64,000 nucleotides of DNA from Leuctra nigra. Lineage: Eukaryota > Arthropoda > Insecta > Plecoptera > Leuctridae. The notes below the pieces were generated by a model, which saw only the letters and a program-made list of their open reading frames with translations, searched no databases and had not been told where the DNA came from. The translations under genes were made by a program, and so were the position numbers. The stretch spans positions 16,238,309 through 16,302,308 of the forward strand of contig OW203766.1 in NCBI GenBank assembly GCA_934045905.1, given 5' to 3'. Shown piece after piece: positions 55,629 to 64,000 of the stretch (positions within the stretch are counted from its first letter, which is position 1; each line of letters begins with the position of its first letter).

Positions 55629-56508
55629 TTGAGCGAGCGAAGCGAGCGTCTCCTTTTGGCTCCTTTGGCACGGACCTCTGTTTTTTTTTTTTTTTTTTTT
55701 TTTGGCTGCTAATAGCCGATACACAGGTCGCACCGTTTCACCCATCGATCTGAAATTTTGCACACATGTAAAACCAACCTTCTCTGTTTGCAGACCCTAA
55801 TTTTTTTGAAATCCATTCATTGGTTGAAATTTAAATAAACATCTCCTGATAGGCCGAAAAATGAAAATGGACTTCGACAAATGTGATCGACCTTATATTT
55901 TGCATGGTCATTAACACCAACATTGTCTCTTATTTTACAAATTTTCAGCCAAATCCTCCCATTGGTTAAAATTTAAAAAAATATTTCATGTACTTTTTGA
56001 AATTTAAACCAGAACCGTTTGACCGATCATTTTAAAATTTTGCATGGTCATCGGGTCCAACATTATCTGTATTTTTGACAATTTTCAGACTAAACTGTGT
56101 TTAAATTCAAAAGTTATCGACAGTTTAAGGATATTTTGCGTGTTGGCTATCATATTTCTCGAATTTCATATTTCACGGAATCTTTGAATCTTCACTTCAA
56201 AGTTGTTAGAGCAGAAACTTTCAAACGTATTATGAAACTGATATGACCGTTTAACATTTTTTTGAACGAGATCCTGTGATTTTTGGAAATTAACAAGGAA
56301 TCGTTCAATCATAAAGGTTCAATCGATCAACTTAAAACTTTGCGGGGACCAATATTTTAGGAATTGTTGGAGATTTTCATACAAATCTGTGACGAAATTC
56401 AAGAATTATTGGCTTTTAAGGACATTTTCGATAAACATAATTTCGGTTCGAGGTGTTGCGCGTTATCCGTGCTCGCTCATCAACGCGTTACTCAGAGCGT
56501 TTTCCTAG
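55629..56508 (+). mobile_element. Helitron-like copy 2
   Basis: TTGAGCGAGCGAAGCGAGCG start, CTAG end. Followed after three bases by copy 3, to which it is very similar along its length. Confidence 0.62.
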
Positions 56509-56511
56509 TAA

Positions 56512-57398
56512 TTGAGCGAGCGAAGCGAGCGTCTCCTTTTGGCTCTTTTGGCACGGACCTCTGTTTTTTTTTTTTTTTGTTTTTGGCTGCTAATAGCCGA
56601 TACACAGGTCGCACCGTTTCACCGATCGATCTGAAATTTTGCACACATGTAAAACCAACCTTCTCTGTTTGCAGACCCTAATTTTTTTGAAATCCAATTA
56701 TTGGTTGAAATTTAAATAAACATCTCCTGATAGGCTGAAAAATGAAAATGGACTTCGACAAATGTGATCGACCTTATATTTTGCAAGGTCATTAACATTT
56801 GCATTGTCTCTTATTTTACAAATTTTCAGCCAAATCCTCCCATTGGTTAAAATTTAAAAAAATATTTTATGTGCTTTTTGAAATTTAAACCAGAACCGTT
56901 TGACCGATCAACTTAAAATTTTGCATGGTCATCGGGTCCAACATTATCTGTATTTTTGACAATTTTCAGACTTAACTGTGTTTAAATTCAAAAGTTATTG
57001 ACAGTTTACGGATATTTTGCGTGTTGGCTATCATACTTCTCGAATTTCATATTTCACGGCATCTTCGAATCTTCACTTCAAGGTTGTTAGAGCAGAAACT
57101 TTCAAACGTATATTATGAATCTGATATGACCGTTTAAATTTTTTTTGAACGATATCCTGTGATTTTTGGAAATTAACAAGGAATCGGTCAATCATAAAGG
57201 TTCAATCGATCAACTTAAAACTTTGCGTGGTTATTGGGACCAATATTTTAGGAATTGTTGGAGATTTTCATACAAGTCTGTGACAAAATTCAAGAATTAT
57301 TGGCTTTTAATGACATTTTCGATAAACATAATTTCGGTTCGAGGTGTTGCGCGTATCCGTGCTCGCTCATCAACGCGTTACTCAGAGCGTTTTCCTAG
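56512..57398 (+). mobile_element. Helitron-like copy 3
   Basis: Same borders as copy 2; head-to-tail with it. Differences are point changes and small indels. Confidence 0.62.
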
Positions 57399-57539
57399 TT
57401 AACAAATACTGTGAAACCCTCAAAAGTTGAGATCAGACAAAATAGCTACAATGCTAAAGGATAGAACTACGATTTTTTGAAAAATTAACAATTAATATTT
57501 GATAATCTATGTAAATGTGACTTCAATTCATATCTATAT

Positions 57540-58442
57540 TTGAGCGAGCGAAGCGAGCGTCTCCTTTTGGCTCATTTGGCACGGACCTCTGTTTTTTTTG
57601 TTTCTTTTTCTGCTAACGACGATATACAGGTCACAGTTTTTCTTCGATCGAGCTGAAATTTTGCACACATGTACGGAACATTTCTGGGCGTTGCAGACCC
57701 TAATTTTTTTTGAAATCCACTGATTGGTTCAAATTTAAAAAAAATATCTTTTGATTGGTTGGTTTGATCAATTTGAAATTTTGACAAGTCATTACGACCA
57801 ACAATGTCCCCAATCTTACAAAGTTTCAGCAAAATCCTCCCATTGGTTATAATTAAAAAAAAAATCATGTGATTATTGAAATTTATATACTAGAATCGTT
57901 TGACCGATCAACTTAAAACTTTGCATGGTCATTAGGACCAACATTATCTGTATTTTTGGCAATTTTCAGACTTATCTGTGTTTAAATTCTAAAGTTATTG
58001 ACAGTTTACGGACATTTTGCTTGTTGGCTGTCAAATTTCTCGAATTTCATATTTCACGGTAACTTCGAATCTTCAGTTTCAAGGTAGTTAAAGGAGAATA
58101 GAAATTTTCAAACGTATGGAACTGATATGACAGTTCAACAGATCGATCTAATATTGTGTTCACACACTTATATCATATGAGTGGTCCCAGGTTGGTATAT
58201 TTTTTGAACGAGATCTTGGGATTTTTGAAAATTAACAAGAAATCGTTCAATCATAAATCAACTTGGATAAATCAATATCGATCATTGATCAACTTAAAAC
58301 TTTGCATGGTTAATGGGAACAATATTTTAGAAATTGTTGTAGATTTTAATACAAGTCTTTGACGAAATTCAGAATTTCGGGTTCGAAGTGTTGCGCGTAT
58401 CCGTGCTCGCTTATCAACGCGTTACTCAGAGCGTTTTCCTAG
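57540..58442 (+). mobile_element. Helitron-like copy 4
   Basis: Same orientation, more diverged, separated from copy 3 by about 140 bp of AT-rich sequence. Confidence 0.6.
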
Positions 58443-58666
58443 TAAGAAAAACACGCGAAACGCAAAACGCGAAACCGCGCTTTAAAAAAAGTGTCTGCAA
58501 CAAGCGGGAAAATCGCTTGCGCGTGCAGCACCTATATTACAAATGGTGGCATTCTGTAGGATTCTCATGTGATACTGTGAAACCGGCTTTATGGTCTTGA
58601 AAAGTAATTTCAGTAGATAGAGCGAAGAATCTAGAACTCAACAGAACGGTAGATTAGTTTAGTTTA

Positions 58667-58757
58667 ATTTAATGCCACCAGCGCGTCCCATCTTGACTAT
58701 TACAATTTAATTTAATGCCACCAGCGCGTCCTATCTTTACTGTTATAACATGCTGAC
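58667..58757. repeat. Tandem duplication, 43-bp unit
   Basis: TTTAATGCCACCAGCGCGTC repeated twice with few changes. Confidence 0.7.
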
Positions 58758-59714
58758 CGACATCGAGTGTTGCAGAAGCGTGCGTCATTAATGCCGTGGC
58801 AACTGGAGCAGCGCTCGCACGGGTGGGAGAAGAACTAACACTGCAACGACACTCGAACATGCGAACCAAGCGCTTCCGTGCGCCTCGGTGAATTATATGC
58901 GATGCAAATGAAGCAGCACGTGAACTTGCGAAGAAAGAATAACTTGAGCGAGTTGAAGTTCAGGCAGACATGTTTTCTGTCACGGCCTACCCGTTACACA
59001 GAGAGGTCCTAAATCATGGAGTGCATTGCAACTACAACTCGCTGTACGAGATTGCCATCTAACAAGCGAGAGAACGCGAATCTACAGGAATGGGCTCCAT
59101 TGTCTGGACGGTTGGAAATTGAACGGTTGAGCTTTTTTGCTTCTAAAGCCCAATTTACACGGAGCAAATTCTTCTCAAATTCTGTACCTCACTTCTGTGT
59201 CACACTTCTTGATGTAAATTAGAACATGTTCTAAATGATGTAAATGTTGATCTCAAGTTATGTGACAAGAAGTTGCTTCGTTTAAATAAAAAATGGGAAA
59301 AATGGGAATGACACAGAAGTTGTTTAAATTGTGCCGTGTATTAAAGCAAACTTTACCAACTGTAAGAAATTGGGCCTTTTACAGAGATTGTATTCCCCTT
59401 TTCTCGGTGTTAAAAAAACCCAAAAGTAGAAGAGTTGAAGTAAATTTCTCGAATTTGCGTTGCTCACTGCTCAAATTATGTATCTAAAATGGACTGATGT
59501 CAACAAATACAGCAAAAAGAAGTATTCTCTTACACAATGACTCGTGTCACCATTACAGATACGATTGGATGGACCCAGAGATACTTGTTTGTGAGCTCAT
59601 GTGAAGTATCATTGAAATGGACCTCTGACCTGACCTGCTACCTCCACAGAAATAGTAAGGCCCTTGGCAAGGAAATTATTTCAATTTCTTTTTCACAATG
59701 GCTATGCTTAGAAT

Positions 59715-60173
59715 CAGGGCCGTATTAAGACCTTCGTAGGCCCCTGTCCGAAATATTTTAATTTTTCCAGTGGTTAATTTGTATAATAATCAGTGGGGAG
59801 ACGATCAGTGATCTTTAGTGTTTTGCTAAAGAAAACAATGGGCATTGGCAACCGCAGAACTTCTGCCAGGTGGGGGCAAGGCAAGGTAAACAATATTTGA
59901 CGGGCTTCCCACCCTGCCCCGCAGGGCGGATTTTGGTTTTTGAACACTTTGAAATCAAATTTTTAGACGTTATGAGGTGTATTTTGTTGAAATATATATT
60001 TTTTTAAATTTTGACACTTTGGGGTGGTGAGAGACATGTTAAAATCTGCCCCGTCGGGCATTTTTTGGTTTTTTGACACTTAGAAATCAATTTTCTGGCA
60101 CTTTCGTAGGCCCCAAAAGCTTCGTAAGCCCTAGGCAGACTGCCTATGCTGCCTTATGGAAAATACGGCCCTG
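59715..60173. mobile_element. hAT-like element with CAGGGCCGTATT ends
   Basis: CAGGGCCGTATTAAGAC start and ...AAATACGGCCCTG end are inverted. The flanking octamers do not match well, so it is old or the border is off. Non-coding. 58800-59700 nearby shows nothing recognisable. Confidence 0.65.
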
Positions 60174-60562
60174 CTTTAATCATCACTGCATATTATGCGC
60201 CACCTTCACTCTACGACAAAATAAGAAATTGCAAGTCATTACTTTATTTCCTCGCCGCCAACTCTCCGCGATGCACGTCGAGTGGTGTGATATTACGTCG
60301 AAAGAGTTGCGCCCCGTCTATTAGTTGATTGTGGTTAAAGTTCACGACGTCTCGGTCGATAAGAAGCGCAGGACGGCGTTGTATCGACGGAGAGAGATAA
60401 ACCATAACGCCGCGGCGTAACTCCGAGCTAATGGCTTACGTCTTATGTCCCCGTAGCACGCCACGCAGGACATAATTACCCATTCTTCGAGCGGCCACTC
60501 TTTACCGACGCGATCATTAGCGCACTCGCCACCTGCGACTGTAGGCAACACGCAATTCATAA

Positions 60563-61151
60563 CAAGGAAAACGCTCAGTGTAACGCGTTGATGAGGGAGC
60601 ACCGATACGTGCAACAACTTCAACCAAACTTGATCACCTCAATCAACTGTTTTCCAATGTCTATAGACTCAGGACTGCAGATCCATGTGGCGTGGTTTTG
60701 TAACTTAAATAGTTATTATTCTGTAAATACTTTACTAATTGGGCTGATAATTTTGTAAAATATGAGATAATGTTCGTCTTGAACCCCATGCAAAATTTGA
60801 ACTTCATCGGTTCATTTTGATTTTCGACAATCGGAATATTTTTTAAAATATTAACCAATAAGATTTGGCTGAAACTTTGTAAAATTTGAGACAATATTAG
60901 TATTAACGATCCTGCAAAATTTCAAAATGATCGGATCAACCAATCAAAAGTTTTTTTTTTTAAATTTGAACCAATCAACGCATTTCAAAAAAAATTTAGG
61001 GCCAGAAAACCCCAGTTTTGGTCTTGACATGTGCAAAATTTCAGCTCGATCGGAGAAATGGTGTGACCTGTAGAGCGTCCTGGACACACTAAAAAAAACA
61101 GAGCACCGTGCCAAATGAAGCCAAAAGGAGTCGCTCGCTTCGCTCGCTCAA
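60563..61151 (-). mobile_element. Helitron-like copy 5, short form
   Basis: Minus orientation; internal deletion relative to copies 2-4; terminus mutated to CTTG. Confidence 0.55.
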
Positions 61152-61240
61152 TTACCCATTCTTCGAGCGGCCACTCTTACCGACGCGCTCCTCATTAGAG
61201 TACTCGCCACCTGCGACTGTAGGCAACACGCAGTTCATAA

Positions 61241-61799
61241 CTAGGAAAACGCTAGTGTAACGCGTTGATGAGCGAGCCATCGTACTGCATCCGATTTGAT
61301 ATGCGTTTGCAAGTATCAGCAGCTTTACAGGACTTGGAACTGAGGCATCAAGAAGGCAGGGACGAAAATTTAGTACACATTTGTCAAATATTTCAAGATT
61401 ATAAAATAAATAGGTAGTCTTTAAAATGACAATAACTTTTGAAAATCAAGACAGATTAGTCTTGAAATTTGCAAAAATACCTAAAAGGTTTAAATTATAA
61501 TCAAAGGGAGGATTTGGCTGAAACTTTGTAATATGGGGGACAATGCTGGTTTCAATGACTTTACAAAATTTCAAATTGATCGGACCAACCAATCGAGATT
61601 TTTTTTTAAATTTGAACCAATCACAGGATCCCGTTCAAAAACAATCCCAGAAACCGCTTAGATTATGTTAGTTAGTGTGTGTGCAAAATTTCAGATCGAT
61701 TGGTTGTGCGGTTTGACCTGGGCAGTGCAGGCAAAAAAACATCAAACACACAGAGAAAGTGCCATCAGAGTACCGTGGGTACTCGCTACGCTCGCTCAA
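61241..61799 (-). mobile_element. Helitron-like copy 6, short form
   Basis: Minus orientation with intact CTAG end. Copies 5 and 6 alternate with an 85-90 bp spacer beginning ATTACCCATTCTTCGAGCGG, present at 60476-60562, 61152-61240 and 61800-61884. Confidence 0.58.
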
Positions 61800-62485
61800 T
61801 TACCCATTCTTCGAGCGGCCACTCTTACCGACGCGCTCCTCATTAAAGCACTCGCCACCTGCGACTGTAGGCAACACGCAGTGCACGCGTGTATTGCGTA
61901 ATGCAGAAAAGTCTCGCGGTTTCTACAGGTCGGGGAAGCGCACTGGAGGGTTAATGAGATTTTATTCGCACACCATTCGTAGATCCGTTATTATTACGTC
62001 TGACGGTAGCTATATTTACACTGTAGTAGAACAGTGACTGACTTCTGAGGGATGATTTGGATGGTTATTGGGGCCCCGAAACGGTTTCAATGATTTTAAA
62101 AAGTGAGTTGAAGTGACTTATAGAGAAATAAATTAACTGTGGGGAAACACAGTAATTATTATGGGAAATTACCTCAGGCTTGGTAACAAGAGAAATGGCA
62201 GTAGGAAACGTCACTGATTTTTTTTAAAAACATACCGAAACGTTTCTAAAATTTTGATCAGAGTATGGAAAATACAGAATATTCGAATAAGGAACGTAGG
62301 AAATTGGATAAACTACTTAAAAATCACCTTTGATAAGAACATGTTATATCCGTATAAATCTATATATAACACCCATCTTGGGACGAAGAAATTTGCATAA
62401 TATGAACGAAATTAAAAACTTGTATGTATCCAAGAAGGCACGTCGTTGAAGTGTTGGTATGACCAAAGTATGACGATGGAGTTAG

Positions 62486-64000
62486 ACGGCCCTGAGGTAG
62501 GCGATGAGAGGGTAAGGCCGATTGCGCGATGTGAAATGAGAGGCGCCCGGGGATAATCACCGACCAGGGCGATGAACGTCTTGGAAGATCGCCACCAGAG
62601 ATCGCCTCCTGTCACGCAGCCAGGGGTGCCCAGCACGGCGTTGTGGCGGCTCTGAGGTGGACGATGAGAGGCAGGCGATGTGAAATGAGAGGCGCCCGGG
62701 GAGCGAGAATTGAATTGCAGTTAAGTTCGTAAATGGAGTTATTTTTCAGCCAAGGAGTAAGGGTGGTAAAACGTCACTCACAATCATGACGTCGATCTTG
62801 CTGAGCTGATCAGCTGTTATGAAATGTCATTGTCTTTGCTCAGCTGTTTAATTTGAATAATGAAATGGCATTGCCTTCTTTTTCAATTTTCTTTCAATTG
62901 ATGTTACATGAAGATAATGTATATTTAAATAATTGAAATGGAGTTAAGCAAAAGCGAAATAAGTGACCTAGAGGTGTGGAAGCATTTTACATTCAATTAA
63001 GTATGATAGCGGTCGACTGCACTCGTTTCTCATTGGTTAATTTTTAACCCCATTTACGAACTTAACTGCAATTCAATTCTCGCGCCCGGGGATAATCACC
63101 GACCAGGGCGATGAACGTCTTGGAAGATCGCCACCAGAGATCGCCTCCTGTCACGCCGCCAGGGGTGTCCAGCACGGCGTTGTCGCGGCCCTGAGGTGGG
63201 CGATGAGAGGGCAGGCGATGTGAAGTGAGAGGCGCCCGGGGATAATCACTGACCAGGGCGACGAACGACTTGGAAGATCGCCACCAGAGATCGCCTCCTG
63301 TCACGCCGTCAGGGGTGTCCAGCACGGCGTTGTCGCGGCCCTGAGGTGGGCGATGAGAGGGTCAGGCGATGTGAAATGAGAGGCGCCCGGGGATAATCAC
63401 CGACCAGGGCGATGAACGTCTTGGAAGATCGCCACCAGAGATCGCCTCCTGTCACGCAGACAGAGGTGTCCAGCACGGCGTTGTCGCGGCCCTGAGGTGG
63501 GCGATGAGAGGGTCAGGCGATGTGAAATGAGAGACGCCCCGGGGATAATCACCGACCAGGGCGATGAACGTCTTGGAAGATCGCCTCCTGTCACGCAGAC
63601 AGAGGTGTCCAGCACGGCGTTGTCGCGGCCCTGAGGTGGGCTATGAGAGGGTCAGGCGATTTGAAATGAGAGGCGCCCGGTGATAATCACCGACCAGGGC
63701 GATGAACGTCTTGGAAGATCGCCACCAGAGATCGCCTCCTGTCACGCAGCCAGGGGTGTCCAGCACGGCGTTGTCGCGGCCCTGAGGTGGGCGATGAGAG
63801 GGTCAGGCGATGTGAAATGAGAGGCGCCCCGGGGATAATCACCGACCAGGGCGATGAACGTCTTGGAAGATCGCCTCCTGTCACGCCGCCAGGGGTGTCC
63901 AGCACGGCGTTGTCGCGGCCCTGAGGTGGGCGATGAGAGGGTCAGGCGATGTGAAATGAGAGGCGCCCGGGGATAATCACCGACCAGGGCGATGAACGTC
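62486..64000. repeat. Satellite array, about 150-bp monomer
   Basis: Monomers share GATAATCACCGACCAGGGCG, TCGCCTCCTGTCACGC and GGTGTCCAGCACGGCG. Spacings between matching points are 150, 151, 152, 138, 152 and 138 bp; the short form lacks about 14 bp. GC-rich, unlike the surroundings, and continues past the window. Minus-strand frames in it are open but drift in frame between units. Confidence 0.9.
62703..63081. mobile_element. 379-bp MITE inserted in the satellite, 11-bp duplication
   Basis: GAGAATTGAATTGCAGTTAA and following bases are reverse-complemented at the other end (about 35 bp arms). GCGCCCGGGGA is duplicated at 62692-62702 and 63082-63092, and the satellite monomer continues seamlessly across. 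A 9-11 bp duplication suggests a Mutator-like transposase. Confidence 0.85.

Larger units (their letters stand above)
55535..58589. mobile_element. TIR element containing three Helitron-like copies
   Basis: AAGCCGGTTTCACA at 55535-55548 is reverse-complemented at 58576-58589. A second inverted pair TTTTGCGTTTCGCGT occurs at 55558-55572 and 58453-58467. The three CTAG-family copies fill the interior, so they inserted into or amplified within a short TIR element. No target duplication could be confirmed. Confidence 0.6.

Noticed and set aside
57540..58442. CGCTTCGCTCGC palindromes as a regulatory or CRISPR-like repeat
   Set aside because: They mark the 5' border of the dispersed CTAG element family, not a spaced array.
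62360..63905. Protein family encoded by minus-strand frames (LDTPGGVTGGDL...)
   Set aside because: They are translations of the satellite; monomer lengths of 151, 152 and 138 shift the frame and no gene structure surrounds them.

Overview
This is a eukaryotic nuclear window, almost certainly from a hexapod (insect). Exons are short and GC-rich and sit in AT-rich introns packed with transposon remnants. The decisive marker is the minus-strand locus at 218-14603, where translation factor eIF2-gamma and the histone H3K9 methyltransferase Su(var)3-9 share their first three coding exons. That fusion is known from winged insects. I cannot name the species. Long introns and many small DNA transposons would fit a hemimetabolous insect, but that is a guess.

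Layout. (1) 218-14603, minus: eIF2-gamma in ten coding exons (474 residues, complete). Su(var)3-9 is a single large exon (10498-12185) inside the intron between eIF2-gamma exons 3 and 4. Both acceptors take the same phase-1 donor, so alternative splicing or polyadenylation makes either protein with the same 82-residue N terminus. (2) 14604-18705: GC-rich promoter of that locus, then AT-rich intergenic sequence and the likely tomosyn 3' UTR. (3) 18706-51558, minus: tomosyn (syntaxin-binding WD40/R-SNARE protein), about nineteen coding exons and 1124 visible residues, with phase-consistent splice junctions. The N-terminal exons lie beyond 64000. One 84-nt exon is a phase-neutral possible cassette, and one extra exon (37453-37522) may be mutually exclusive with the large linker exon. 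(4) 51559-64000: no exon recognised; a repeat-rich 5' intron or upstream region ending in a satellite array of about 150 bp per unit.

The repeats are unusually well preserved. Several hAT-type elements have perfect 8-bp target duplications (4003-4751, 27568-28096, 34243-34688, 38352-38930). Two elements are flanked by TTAA, several by TA, and one interrupts the satellite with an 11-bp duplication. There are also large foldbacks, a THAP-domain relic, an intact 745-residue reverse transcriptase ORF antisense in a tomosyn intron, and a CR1-like fragment. A Helitron-like family ending in CTAG occurs six times, partly in tandem. A dimeric tandem repeat carries an ETS/CRE-like motif six times.

No operons, CRISPR arrays or convincing tRNA genes were seen. 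The two host genes are functionally unrelated neighbours. Exon boundaries were derived by hand from reading frame, family similarity and GT/AG sites; the phase sums close exactly, but no transcript data were available.
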